Below, piece by piece: positions 1 to 11,280 of a stretch of 64,000 nt of DNA. A program made the position numbers and the translations under genes. Below the pieces are notes generated by a model. That model worked only from the letters and a program-made list of their open reading frames with translations, was not told the DNA's origin and ran no database searches. Position 1 is the first letter of the stretch, and each line of letters starts with the position of its first letter. Origin of the DNA: Onchidella celtica (taxonomy: Eukaryota; Mollusca; Gastropoda; Systellommatophora; Onchidiidae); assembly GCA_963931925.1 (NCBI GenBank), contig OZ007575.1, positions 47,112,221 through 47,176,220 of the forward strand, in the 5' to 3' direction.

Positions 1-530
1 ATAGACTAAGAGCAGCATGGAGCTGATTTAGAAGAAACAGAGAGATATTCCTGGACCACGAACTGCCAGTGTCCTTTAAGAGACAATTATTCAATCAGTG
101 CATTATTTCAACGATTACCTATGGTTGCCAAATGAAATATGGTCGATTCCAAAACAACTTACGAACAAATTAAGAACTACCCAGAAGGCAATGGAAAGAA
201 GAATGCTCAACATCAGACTACGAGATAAAATTTCTAACGCCGAAATACGCAAACAAACAAAGCTAAGGGACATAATAAAATTCATGCTACAACAAAAGTG
301 GAACTGGGCCGGGCGTGTGGGAAGGATGAATGACAATAGGTGGACAAAACACTGCACCGAATGGCAACCACGGACAGGAAAAAGAACACGAGGACGACCA
401 AGAAGAAGATGAAAGGACGATATTAAAAAGAGAAGCGGAAAAACATGGATGCGGAAGAAATCAGACAGAAAGGAATGGAAGTCATTGTCAGATGGCTACA
501 TTCCTGCAGTGAATGGACAAAGGTGAAAGG
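1..530 (+). pseudogene. RTE-like LINE, C-terminal ORF2 remnant
   Basis: This is the decayed 3' end of a non-LTR retrotransposon. The conceptual protein has the post-RT region typical of RTE-type ORF2: a stretch around WSIPKQL (about 140-165), the block WAGRVGRM (about 304-327) and the arginine-rich GRPRRR motif (about 394-411), followed by a lysine/arginine tail. The frame shifts near position 130, and a TGA at 410-412 interrupts the frame where the family normally has tryptophan; similarity resumes in the same frame to about 520. The reverse transcriptase core lies off the left edge of the window or is lost. A related fragment lies at 11936-12310 on the other strand. The family call rests on motif recognition only. 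Confidence 0.7.
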
Positions 531-1585
531 TGAAAGAATCACGTCACTTTTTAAAAAATCTCCGTTGAAACGACTCCAGAGTATTAGAAACGAAAACGGA
601 AAAGCGCATTAAAAATTTACAATTCTAACTTAAAAAGGCGCCAAAAATGTTGGAATGTAAAAATTAGAACAATTTTACACACCATTGAAACACAAAACAA
701 ATTCGGAAATGGAATTTTAGAATACATCGACTTCTAAAAGAGGAGAGGAAATTTAGAAACAACATTAGGACAGTGTCCACACCATAAAGTATAGAATACT
801 CAGCTTTCATGGCTGTGAAATGAAATTTCTCTGCTCCCATTAATTAATATTATAAATTATAAATTATGTTTGTGCCAAAAACAGATTGTTGATGCAAGAG
901 CCACGTAAATTAAACTTCAGATGTTTGAGAGCCACAAGATGAGAACAAAATTTACACAAACGTCTTTATTGGTACCTAATTATACATTTGTTAAAGAATG
1001 GTTATAAAAATATTTTAAAAAATAGATGTATGCAATAATAATTACTCATGCATGCATATTTTAAACTGTTAATTTGTATTAGTTTCAGTAATCACAAAGT
1101 ACACGTATATCACAAATGTTTTCAAAATCTTGACAGATAACTAACAGATGATTGTTTTAACTATACAGAATGTATTAAATTCGGTAATAAACTACTGGGG
1201 CACTTAAGAGGAACGTGCCGATTTGTATTTCAGTACAAACTTACAGTGCTAAAAATTAAAACTAAAATGTTGAAAAAAATAAGAGACCTTTTTAATGATA
1301 TTATTTGTCTAGGTAAGTATCAATCTAGTCAAAACATAGAACTTAGAAGAACATAACTATTTCCACGAGCCGCATAATAATTGAAGATCAAGGAGCCACA
1401 TTTGGCTCGCGAGCCGTAGTTTGGCCACCATTGCGCTATAGTCTAATTTTAGCTATTATCTTACTTGTTTGTTCCTGTATTTTGCCAGAGTTAACATTTG
1501 AGAAACTAATGGCACTGGGAATATTTTTGTGGTTTTTAAAATCATGCTGCGGGTTCAAATCGATACTGAATAGCGTAAAATGTAT
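531..1585. other. AT-rich non-coding DNA, no gene seen
   Basis: No open frame with a recognisable domain or splice-flanked exon is visible. The stretch is AT-rich, with short direct AT repeats. Phrases such as gagccacattt / gagccgtagtttggcc near 1370-1430 look like part of a dispersed repeat, but no element could be delimited. Confidence 0.6.
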
Positions 1586-2000
1586 GACTTTATAATAATA
1601 ATAATAATAATGAAGATCATTTATATAGCGCCCAATCCAAACTGTTTGCTCTAGGCGCTTTACAGAAAGTCGTGTTCTCTCCATCTGCAACTCACTCTCT
1701 CTCTCTCACGCTCTCTCTCTCACCCTCTCTCTCTCTGCTACACATACATTGTATACATAGATACACACACATAACATACTATAAGACAGAAATTAAACGA
1801 TAAAACAGCAAAATTAAAGTGAAATGAGAAAATAAATGGATTGGGAATGAGACTTCACAACTGAAAGTGTTTTTTAAAAAGGTGGGTTTTTAGACCAGTT
1901 TTGAATTTTGACTCGGTAGATACTTCCCGCAATGATTTTGGCAGTGAGTTCCAGATGTGCGGGGCACAGTGTGTAAAGCAGCTTGGTATAGCCACTGACG
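1586..2000 (-). mobile_element. 5'-truncated L2/CR1-like LINE 3' end
   Basis: Read on the minus strand, 1840-1990 encodes the C-terminal signature of L2/CR1-like LINE ORF2: PHIWNSLPKSLRE followed by a FKTGLKTHLF-like segment. A GA-rich stretch, a GCGCTTTACAG...GCGCTATATAAATGATC tail and an (ATT)n run at 1591-1610 follow as the 3' end. The tail can fold into a stem with arms at 1627-1634 and 1652-1659. The sequence is related to 11700-11935 in the opposite orientation. No reverse transcriptase core remains, so this is a dead 5'-truncated copy. Confidence 0.7.
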
Positions 2001-2150
2001 CAGCTAGATAGGCACTATTTCAGTTAATTCGTCTAAATACAATAAAGAATAATAAGGAATTTAGATCAGTCCTGCAAAAGCTTGAATGAACTTTTAAGAT
2101 TTTTTGTTAAAGAAGAAGCAATGAGTCATGTATGTATGTTTTTATGGTTT

Positions 2151-2167
2151 TGAGGGGGGGGGGGGGA
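2151..2167. repeat. poly(G) homopolymer run
   Basis: An almost uninterrupted G run. Such runs recur in this window (about 4361-4370, 8982-8999, 12581-12593 and inside the gypsy LTRs) and are prone to assembly length errors. Confidence 0.8.
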
Positions 2168-2401
2168 GTTGTCGGAGAAAGAACGATTGAACTGCTTTAT
2201 TAGTAAATGAAAGCAAAGTAACGTGTGTAGTATCTTTACCAAAACGTTTGCCTTTACTGACTAGATTTTCGTTTATTAACGACATTCGCGTGACATAATT
2301 ATTTAGAATGAAATAGCAAAATAACATTCGCACTTGTTGCTCACAGCGAAGCGATAAAATAACATTTAGGCGTCATGCTTACATTGAAACGATGATGTCT
2401 A

Positions 2402-2780
2402 AAATAATAATAATAATAATAATAATAATGATAATACAGGGCATTTATAATAACCCTTTATCCCGTTAGCAACCAGCATCTAAGCGCTTTAGAACAATTA
2501 TATCATGTAAATCACACACACACAATACACAGGTAAACTCAGGAAAAACAAAAGCTTGATGGACATTCGCAGTGTAAAGAGACGATTCTTCACCTGATGT
2601 TTAAAAGTCATAAAATTTTCAGTCTCTCTCAAAGTCAGAAGCAGAGAATTCCAAATCTGAGGCCCTTGATAAGAAAAAGATTTTTCACACATGGTCGTAA
2701 GGGACATCTTAGGAATGTAGGAATTCGAAACAGAATTAGGTTTGATACATGTTTTATATGGTGCCCATTGACCTGGACAT
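2402..2780 (-). mobile_element. 5'-truncated L2/CR1-like LINE fragment
   Basis: On the minus strand an open frame (2498-2707) contains FSYQGPQIWNSL and a following FKHQVKNRLF. This is the same C-terminal block seen in L2/CR1-like ORF2 proteins (compare FSHVGPRVWNEIP in the copy at 56998-59904). A (TTA)n microsatellite at 2402-2430 marks the 3' tail. The 5' limit is uncertain. The protein differs from the LINE at 1586-2000, so this is a separate family or an older copy. Confidence 0.6.
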
Positions 2781-3649
2781 TAATAAGAAAAAAATCAGAG
2801 TGTAAACATAAACTAGCTACTAACTACCGTAATGTGAAATACTTCTTAGCAAAAGCTATACAAATATCTCCACATTAGTAGCATCAGTAGAAGTTTGTGG
2901 TAAATTGTGTATGTGACAAATTCTTAGTCTATAAAATCCAACGCAACTAACTTTTCCTAGCATTCTTTATATTTGTGCGCAAATACTAAAGGAAAATTAA
3001 CAAGTTCAACTTCAAGTTTATTGTACGCCTGTCGGCCAATTCAAAATACACAGAAAAAGCATGTAAACAATATTTGAACAAGATTTTTAAAAACAGGTAC
3101 GGTCATTCACTTTCTCCGTTCCTTGTTTGCCTACTACTATTTTATACATTTAGTTACAATAATAGTTTAACCAATAATTGCCAGTAACAGCCATCAATTT
3201 TCAATACACCTTCTTAACCTTTTCCCACCTTTATCTGTCGCGAATTTACAATACATGAAAATATCACTAACATTTACATTTTCATACAAAGAAGAAATTC
3301 TATTTCACACCTCACCAGGAGAAGTCACAGAGCGACATTATCGTATTCGTTCAGTACTTTATGGTAAAACAGTCCAAACAAATGTAATATATTTCTCTAC
3401 CGTGCATCGACGACAGAAAATTTATGAACTTAAACATGCTTGGTTTAACATACTAGCCAAGACGGTAATAAATGTTTCCTTACATCTTTGAATAGTTTGC
3501 AAGATAATAGCACGTGAAATGCATCCACCAGTTCATTAGCGTTCTCACAGAATCTTCTGACTTACTCCAAATCCCCTCTCGACCATAAAATTAACATTGA
3601 TTCTCTACGGGCAAATTACTGTTCTGTATTAAGTTCAGAGGATCAGGGA
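2781..3649. other. Non-coding DNA downstream of receptor gene 1
   Basis: No coding exon is recognised. It lies just 3' of the stop codon of the minus-strand receptor gene, so part of it is probably 3' UTR. A possible AATAAA signal on the minus strand (tttatt at 3018-3023) is present, but there is nothing to confirm its use. Confidence 0.45.
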
Positions 3650-3940
3650 TCAAGTTAATATACTGACCACGAATATAACAGAAATAGTTACCCATGACGA
3701 AAAAGAAATTACAAAGGAAATTATGTCAACCCACTTAGCCACCCTTTTCCACTGAAATCGTTCAATGAGAACATTCTGGGTGTCTCCAGTGGCACATGGG
3801 TTACGGCTGAGACACGTGCCGCGTTCCTTGGTTTGCGCGATGTCATGACAGGTGATGTCCTTACTCGTTGTGAAAGGATTTGAGATTACTTGGTTCTGAT
3901 CACACTGCGAGGATTTGTCGTTTTTCTCAACTGCTGATCT
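3650..3940 (-). CDS. Gene 1 exon 7: cytoplasmic loop and M4
   Basis: 291 bp including the stop codon, with acceptor ttttttccag. About 55 polar residues of the M3-M4 loop are followed by FQWKRVAKWVD and a hydrophobic M4 helix that ends close to the C-terminus. The loop is short for the family, which commonly has about 100 residues or more. Confidence 0.85.
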   Translation of the reverse strand, partial: RSAVEKNDKSSQCDQNQVISNPFTTSKDITCHDIAQTKERGTCLSRNPCATGDTQNVLIERFQWKRVAKWVDIISFVISFSSWVTISVIFVVSILT

Positions 3941-6900
3941 CTGGAAAAAACAAATATCATTTTCTGTTGAGAAATATTCTCTGCACCACCATGTGTTTGA
4001 CATAACAGTGGAATCGGAAGCAAAAGGACAGAAGTAAAAATTCTGTAAAAGTGGCGTGAGTGCAGTTATGACAGTTTATTAACTAGGATGTCTTCTAATG
4101 CGCTTGTGGGAAATGGACTGTAAGGTACTGCCTTTAGTTCAAAACAATAACTAACAGCAAGTGCAAACAATTCGCATTTATTTTAAAAATATGTTTGTAT
4201 AGTTGGCAGGAAATTAAAGTAAACTTTACAAAGCTTCAACCAGTCATGGATTGTTATCAAACCTGAATTATTTTTTTTTAATGTGATGGAGTTTTAAAAG
4301 CTGCCCAATCTAAGGCAAAGATGTTGCAAAAAAAGAAGGGGGGTTGAGGGGAGAGGGAGGGGGGGGGGGACGTTGGATTTTACAAAACCCTGCGATATCA
4401 AGAAATGAAAAACAAAAGACCTCTGAAGACATCATTAAAAATGAAACTGGATTTGACCAATTTAGTGTTAAGAAGTGGGTAAATGTTTTGCTGACCTCTC
4501 CTTTGTGATGTAAGCAGACACTGATGATGCTGGCTAGGACAGTAAAGACGCCAATAGCCAACATGCCAAAGACGTACTTAGTGATATTTGGAACACTCAA
4601 GGAAGATATAGGTACCATGGTCTGCAGAATGGTCATAAACACAGCCTGGGCCAGTAATACTGTGATACCTGCAATGGCGGAGAAGTGACATTGTCCTGTT
4701 TACTGTGAAGTCAATATCTTCCAGAAAACAATGTGCATTTCATACAGAGCGAAATGTTTAATCACAACTGGCATTAATCCTAAAATCTTCACTAATTCTG
4801 TGCAGGTAAAAAATATATTTAGGCCTACAAGTGCCAAATGAAAAACAGAAGTTACAACTTTTACATTATCACACACACGTTGTCGTAATTAATCAGAATT
4901 AATCGGTCGAGTAGAGGTACCATGCTATACCAGATTGTTATGGATGTAAAAATGGTCTTTCGAAGGGAAAAAATGGTGTTTAAATCCATCTTGACACTTG
5001 ATTTGAGCTAATATGCCAGTATCGTAACTTAGTGGTCAAAGTCTAATAAGCATTGGAAACTCAAATCATCATCTCACTTATTCAAAGAATCTTTAAATGA
5101 CATGTTACAGCAGTAACGTTCTGCTATGATTTCCACCCCTCCCACTAAAAATGACTGTCCCTGTCAAGGTTAATACTATAATTGTCGTGCTGGGTCACGA
5201 CTTGAAAAGACTTGTTTTTTTCACGGTCTCGTTGATTATAACCAGCGTAAATGTCCTTGAACTGTTCTCGTGAACAGTTTGTTTTTGTAACACTTTTTCT
5301 TAGAGATGGAAAGAAAGTGGGGCAAGATAGAATAAATGGATAAGTTAGGAGTGACAGTGCAATTCTCGACCCCGTGATTTTGATGAACTCTTACAAGGGA
5401 AGAGAAGGGGTGAATAAGGATAGATAGTTTAAGACGCTTAGTCGCGTTCAGAAATTCGTACATAAAACGTAGAAAGCACGAGGGTTTAGAGATTTTAGTA
5501 ATGGTTTTGACATTTTAATTTGACCTTGTCTGTTTCTAGTACAAGGCCGTGACCAACTTCCATGCAGAATCTATTAATACTGCGAGCTGAGCTCGAATGG
5601 ATGCACCAATCAAATCTAGGCATTTGGACGGTAATTTGCAGCTGGCCGCACAGTATAAAAGCGTAGCCATTCCTATGTTCATCACTCCATACAGAAAATT
5701 CCATCTGTGCAGGCGTCGGCGTGATTCTGCCAGAAGAATCAGAAGACTGTTGTTTTTATGTCTATGTCCATTATAGGCATTGAGATGAAGCCATGTGCTC
5801 GATTATGATATACCCACTGCTGTTGTCTGCTGCTCCCTGGTTCCTTACCAGGGACCAAGTGTAAGTGTTTGTCTGTTGATGATTCAACAATGAACGAGGA
5901 GCTGAACGTAATTTTTCCAGTAGGACAGGATTGCCGCACATGCTAGAAGTGCTACCCAAGAATGCAAGACAATGATGTATATTAACTTGCAACTAGATCT
6001 AGTATGAATGTTTGGCATACACAACTGTGAATTGGAATTGATTTGTCTGGATGAGGCTGGGGATTGCCAGCCCATCCTAGAGTAGATCTAACTTAACTAC
6101 GTCAGTTGTATTGACGAGCTTGATCCATTATAAGCGGTAGGCACAAATAGCTGAGATGACATTGTCGCCAGAGACATTAGTATATTGCTTGATAGATAGT
6201 AGGCAGACTATATCTGAGAGATAGATAATTAATACTTGAATTGTTAGTGAGTCAGAATGATCTTAATCTTATAGGAATCTAGAGGAGACTTCTAGTGTCA
6301 TATTATTGAATTTTCATTTGATGCTGCTGATGTTGTCTTTTTAGTATGTAAGAGATCTAGACAAAATTGTTAGGAATTTTAAGGTAATTAGATTTGTGGC
6401 CCTGCAGGTCTGTTGATAAAAACTTATTCAGGTTGTTCTTAGTGTGTGGCATGGTACGAAAAAGTAATTCATAAATACCTCTCGATTTTAAAATGCAGTC
6501 ATAAAACCAATAACCCATAACACCCACTCTGTAACACTATCACCCAGTACCAGACCCGTAACAGTCCCCTTTATACACATTATTCTTTACAGTGCTATTT
6601 GTTAGACGCACCAAAGCTAATTTTTTCTCCCGTCTCCGCAGGAATGATGAAAACGAAGATGTTGAGAATCGAAGTAAATATTGCTGGTAAAAGGAAGTTG
6701 TACACGAATGAGGTGGGTCTTCTTTTCATGGTGACCGCTATCTGAAAATACAGACCAAAGACTGCAGTTGACCTAGGTTTTGACTTCACTGTTCATTTTG
6801 ATACATTACTGTCCGCCACTTACCGAACACCAAGCATGCATTTTTTTCTGTTTTAGTAGAAATCAGAACAAAATTATGAGAAAAATGCAGAAAAACACAT

Positions 6901-9900
6901 ATATCCATAATCTGGGTTATTTGCGGTCCCCATGTAATGTAAGTAAGTCAAGGGCTGAACCATTTGTTTCATCTGGGTTCTCCTTACTATCTGGATGTCC
7001 TGCATTCCCTCTCTCCCAACATTTCTTGTGCTTTATTTTACTTAAAGATGTATAAGTCAGTACAGGAGCAAACTATTCCAGGCTGGCCCCAACTACATGG
7101 AAAAAAAAAACAAAAACTGCGGCAAGTCCGACATCTGTCCTCGTTGGTAAATATAATTGAAAATAATGCCACTTTAACATCTACTCAGCGTTCCTACTAT
7201 GAAAAGCATCATTTGGTGCTCTTACTCTGTTCAGGAGGAATATCGGAAATTTATCAACAAATAATATTTGATAAATGCAGTTATATTTTTACAGGCACTT
7301 GACAGATATGCCTTTATCATAATCTTCAGAGTTTTGTATAACGCATTTTACGTCTGGGCACAAGACGTATTTTTGTACATCTACCTTCCCCCTTCGTCCT
7401 CCAACCACGCTAAAAACACAAACATTTCCGCGTTCTATCATTGGCATTACTCCCACAGCATTTACACATTTTTAAATTTACTTCTAGGTCTATACAAATC
7501 ATATTTTGACAACTTTACAGATAGAGCCATTTTTATTGTATGCGCAACTTTTTACATTGTGAAATCGAAAGCTCTAGGTATCAGACTTAAATAAAGCACA
7601 CCCCCCCCCCACCCCCACCCAAAAAGACCAACCACGAACGGTGCAAAATGGCTCTTACTACGTTGGTGCTCTATTAAACCCAAATTCAAATCTCTCGGTA
7701 ACAGTCACACGGGACATTTGAACATTTGAACGTACCATGAAAGATGGGTTGCTTTCATTCTTTCCCACTACGGTTGCATAGATCAATCCACTGGTGACTT
7801 CCCATTCAGCCTGTCTGGACACTCTAGACAGAGAGAGAGACTGGCTTTCTACGTAAAATCTCAGCTGGTCATCGAGGTACAACATAGCTGTGAACTGACC
7901 ACCAACAAAATAATGACCACAGAGGCTAGTTAGGTGAGGCAAATCGAACGTTTTTTGTTTGTTGTTGTTGTCTTTTTGTAACCAGTTTGTGGTCAACTTC
8001 GAAAAACGTCGCTGCGTCCATCTGCCTGACGACATTTTATTGTGGAGGTGAGACAAAGGCAATACTAACCCTAACATCTACAATTTCCTCAAAAGCCACC
8101 TGAAGCAAAAGCCACTTTGGCCACATCGCCTAAATAGTCGCTCCAAATAAGTGACCCTGCCAGGTTTTTATCATTTATAATTAAAAATACATATAAATGC
8201 CGCAGCCACGCTGCCATGAAATACAAAAACACTGTTGCTTTATACATGTTAAGACACGAGAATGAACTGCTAAAAAAATCTGGAACAGTTAATGTCAGCT
8301 TATTCGAGAAGATGGTGCAACCCGCAATTTTTCATTAAGAACGGTGGATTTATTTTAGAGGCCCAATGGATGAAAATCTACCTTGTTTCGAGTATACTCA
8401 CAAGAAAAATGCAATACTGTTGGTCAAATGGATACTTGGTCACATCCACTTCACAGGAGGTGGTCAGCAGACTGCCTGGTTGCCACTTAATTTTGCCATC
8501 AGAGAAAGCGTTGAGTGCCCTATTTCAGTAGGGAAACACCAACCCGTGAATTGTAAACAAACAAATTTCAACTTTACTGAACTACAAACCCCTGGTAGAA
8601 CAGAAAGAAAGAGGAAGGGGGAATGTGACCATCACATCTAGTACAAACCGCCAAGTCCAGAAAAGTCATTTAAATTAGGAATCGAACCATTCCCGTTCGC
8701 TTTCGACGAAAACGTTCTATCTATTAAGTTTTTTGAGAAGCCTGTTTGGGTTACTTTGGGGTGGGCAGCGTGGGTTGCCAGTGCCCATTGCAAGGCAAGT
8801 ATTACGCCCCCTGACCCGTGAGCTGTCAGTGCGTGGCAATGGTTAGTTGTCTCGTCATGTTAAAAAACTGTAGACTCTTTGAATATTTTGGAGATTTTCT
8901 GTGTGAATGGGAGGGCGAGATTTTTTTTGTACTTATTCTTTGTAGTTTATTTTCTATTTCTTTTGTGAGCCCCCCCCCCCTCCGCCCCCCCCCCCCCCCA
9001 CGTCCAGCCAAACATGACTCCTCTCTGGACTGGTTCACTCGTACCTAAAAAAGAACGAATCAACTCTGTTCCCGACGTGAAAATAAGAACTACAGTTAAC
9101 CACATTTTTATGACGATCACATTCCTTTACCACTAGCAGTGGGTGGAAAATTTCGTCTAGTTAATTTAAGTGGAAGCGGTGGCTTTGATAATATTTTATC
9201 AAGTTTAATCTTGAAAGCTTTAAGAAAAGCGTAAAACATAACTTTTTCCTCAGAAACTGTTAAATTTTCAAAATTCTATTCTGTGCTTTGATGTTATGAT
9301 TGATTATATAACCTAGTGCTAAGTGACTAAGAGCGTCTATGTGTCTGAAACTGAGAGTGTGTATGGATGAGAGTGCTTGTTTTAGTATGAGATTTGGAAA
9401 GTGTATGCATGAATCACTGATGCAATGTACAGCGCATTGAGTGATAATTTTCTTAGAAATGCACTATAGAAATTCTATTCATTATAATATCCTGTGTTGT
9501 AAAACAGGGCATGTTTCTGTGTCCTGGCGCTCTACCGCATGTAGGGTAAAGGCCTGTTAAGGTTTAATGAAGAAACTAGACATAGTCGGTCCAGGTGTGT
9601 TGGCCCATTGGTCAATACTCACGAAATATCATCTTTGAATGGATCTCGTTCGTCAAGGGTATTCAAATGCACCAGGCGAGGCTTCCAGACATCCTTTACA
9701 TCTGGTGTTATCATTGTAATGTTCCCGTATTCATTTGGATCCCACCTCAGTATCTAATGCAGAAAATATTCAGAACCAATACAGGATTAAGGCTTTTTTA
9801 AAATTGTCATTAAATTCAGCGAGGGACTAGAGCACGGCTACTTTTTGTTCCTACCTTTTCTTTATTACTATTTGGAGATAACTGTCAGTTTTACGATAGC

Positions 9901-10649
9901 TCAACTCCACTGAGGTTACCATCCATACCGCTCTCAGAACCGTCGTGAAAATAAGAATGACAGTGATAATAATAATTAGGAGTGAAAATATGACCTTTAT
10001 AAGCATTTATCAATAGTCTTAGCATAACAATAGAACTAAATATACATTTGTAAACAGAATCTGAATAGCAAACACACAAATGTGTAATGATAATTAAATG
10101 ATAATCTCTATATTGATACATTTGAAGCTTGACTACAATGATGAGCACCCTTGTCTCTATATCTCTTGATCTTGATGTTTCTGTCCCCGTCTGTATGTGC
10201 ATCAGTCCGTCTGTCTGTCTCTCTATCTTTCTGTCCACCCATGGTGTGTCTGTCGCCCTATCTCTTTCTTTTCACTCTCGCTACATGTCTATGGCTGGTA
10301 AATAGAGAAGAAGAAAATACATACTTCTTAAATTTTTTAAAAATACATTGTTTAAATACATTATACCAGGAGACCATACCTCATCTTGCCAATCCATGAT
10401 CAAGAATCCATCGACTGTAAAACTTTGAGACATGTCATCGACATCACCCAGCCCAAGCAGTGCAAAGTTCACTTTCACCAGTAAAATATCGTCTTGGTCA
10501 AGCACAGGTCGAATATTGGGATTGTAGGTGGCATTGTTGAACTTGGTACTGTGGAGCGCTAGCAAATGCCCATATTCCCCGCCATCACAATATAAAATGG
10601 AGATCGTAAATATGAATGAGCGCAACAGGAGCTTTATGTGCCTCGGCAT
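3650..10649 (-). CDS. Cys-loop ligand-gated ion channel subunit, nAChR-like (gene 1, seven exons)
   Basis: A complete seven-exon gene predicted to encode about 423 residues of a pentameric ligand-gated channel subunit in the plasma membrane. In order it has a signal peptide, an extracellular ligand-binding domain, Cys-loop CEVDVTKYPFDQQYC, M1, the M1-M2 linker GEKISFG, M2, M3, a short cytoplasmic loop of about 55 residues and a C-terminal M4. The GEK motif (Glu -1') and Leu at 9' of M2 are as in cation-selective nicotinic-type channels. The vicinal Cys-Cys of loop C is absent and the loop-B tryptophan position is occupied by Met, so acetylcholine binding in the usual way is doubtful. Exons join in frame at 10649-10380, 9753-9623, 8519-8402, 7894-7736, 6741-6612, 4668-4496 and 3940-3650. 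The ATG at 10649 is chosen because it precedes a hydrophobic leader; the frame extends upstream only to a TTG. A paralogue lies at 36273-45277. Confidence 0.88.
4496..4668 (-). CDS. Gene 1 exon 6: pore helix M2 and M3
   Basis: 173 bp with acceptor ccattgcag and donor GAG|GTCAGC. It encodes M2 (GITVLLAQAVFMTILQ) with Leu at 9', then MVPISS and M3, ending HHKGE at the start of the cytoplasmic loop. Size and phases equal the paralogue exon 39566-39738. Confidence 0.9.
5162..6563 (+). mobile_element. Solo LTR, family S, copy 1
   Basis: A 1402-bp sequence that begins TGTCAAGG and ends CCGTAACA, flanked by a perfect 5-bp target-site duplication GTCCC (5157-5161 and 6564-6568). It matches 38255-39501 along its length with indels. 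A TATAAAAG box at 5654-5661 on the plus strand fits an LTR promoter. No internal retrotransposon region is attached, so it is a solo LTR formed by LTR-LTR recombination. It sits in intron 5 of receptor gene 1, antisense to the gene and only 48 bp past the exon 5 donor. It is unrelated in sequence to the LTRs of gypsy elements A, B and C. Confidence 0.85.
6612..6741 (-). CDS. Gene 1 exon 5: transmembrane segment M1 and M1-M2 linker
   Basis: 130 bp with acceptor tattttcag and donor GTGCGT. It encodes MKRRPTSFVYNFLLPAIF, the M1 helix with the family's K/R-R-R-P start and conserved Pro, then PAETGEKISF. The Glu-Lys pair before M2 predicts cation rather than anion selectivity. The exon ends one base into a Gly codon. 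Confidence 0.9.
7736..7894 (-). CDS. Gene 1 exon 4: loops B, F and C region
   Basis: 159 bp (53 codons) in phase 0 at both ends, acceptor ggtggtcag and donor ATG|GTACGT. It encodes LYLDDQLRFYVES and AEWEVTSG, which aligns with the nicotinic GEWDV strand. The usual tryptophan seven residues after the second Cys-loop cysteine is replaced by Met, and no YxCC loop is present. The acceptor was chosen for phase; another ag four codons inside would break the frame. Confidence 0.78.
8402..8519 (-). CDS. Gene 1 exon 3: Cys-loop
   Basis: 118 bp, with acceptor gaaatag and donor GTGAGT. It encodes ALNAFSDGKIKWQPG and then the disulphide loop CEVDVTKYPFDQQYC, with 13 residues between the cysteines, the defining feature of the family. 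The same length and phases occur in the paralogue exon at 43759-43876. Confidence 0.93.
8972..8999. repeat. poly(C) run
   Basis: C-rich homopolymer-like tract in intron 2 of receptor gene 1. The open frames reading through it (PPPPP or GGGGG) are artefacts. Confidence 0.8.
9623..9753 (-). CDS. Gene 1 exon 2: ligand-binding domain, loop A region
   Basis: 131 bp with acceptor ctgcattag and donor GTGAGT. It starts in phase 0 with ILRWDPNEYGN and continues through VWKPRLVHLNT, the counterpart of the nicotinic IWxPDIVLYN segment, to FKDDIS. Length and both phases equal exon 2 of the paralogue at 44621-44751. Confidence 0.9.
10380..10649 (-). CDS. Gene 1 exon 1: signal peptide and N-terminal ligand-binding domain
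   Basis: Encodes 90 residues. A basic start (MPRHIK) and a hydrophobic stretch form the signal peptide. The conserved N-terminal segment NIRPVLDQ, the strand LVKVNFALLGLGDVDD and the ending FLIMDWQDE follow, matching the nicotinic-type consensus that ends in W-x-D-E. The exon ends in phase 0 at the donor GAG|GTATGG (gt at 10379-10378). Confidence 0.88.
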
Positions 10650-10892
10650 CGTAAGCGTTCTGGCTAGTGGAAAGAATACAGGCCAAACAAAAATTAACAA
10701 AATATTATAAAAAACCACAGAAAAACTGTGGGGTCGCAGCAAAGCTTACAGCAGGGCAAAAAACTGGCAAAAAGAAAAAGTTGTTTGTGGCAAAGCCTCC
10801 CTTGAGACTAATACCCAAAATAGCACAATGAAACGCGAAGAGAAAAAAAAAAGGGGGGGGGGGGAGAGGGGGAAACAGAGGAAAACAAAGAA

Positions 10893-10931
<39 letters not shown>

Positions 10932-11280
10932 CGGTTCTTTTTTCCTTGAAGATTTTGATGTTGTAGTTGTTCTCTTTTTGGCTTCCCGAATTATTGGCTT
11001 TTGCTGTCTTCATTTTTTCTTCAAAATTAAATTGGCTGATACGCCTCAGATACCCCTAACGATACGCATGATTTGGAGTAACAAAAAAAAATAAATAAAC
11101 ATCAGGGAAGCACAGGAGGGCCTGTTCGTTTGTTTATAATGATATCATTTTTCAATATATCTTGAAATATAAATATGGAAGAGATTATCAGAAATAGAAA
11201 CTAAACCCAATCAAAGAAATTTACAGACGGCATTGAAGCCTTTGCGACACCTTTTTAATATATTTAGTGACCAAATTTCC
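10650..11280. other. Upstream region of receptor gene 1 with an (AAC)n microsatellite
   Basis: This holds the presumed 5' flank of gene 1. A clean trinucleotide run (CAA)n lies at about 10896-10931, and an A/G-rich tract lies at 10840-10870. No exon or convincing promoter motif could be placed. Confidence 0.5.

Noticed and set aside
5162-6563. Interpretation of 5162-6563 and 38255-39501 as part of the receptor gene duplication
   Set aside because: The two copies lie in different introns (5 and 6) and have different perfect 5-bp TSDs, so they are independent LTR insertions.
8650-8735. tRNA-like stretch on the minus strand with GGTTCGATTCC (B-box-like)
   Set aside because: No credible A box, acceptor stem or anticodon arm could be paired, so neither a tRNA nor a SINE is supported.
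10705-11013. Frame with a long valine run upstream of receptor gene 1
   Set aside because: It is a translation of the (GTT)n/(AAC)n microsatellite and neighbouring homopolymers.
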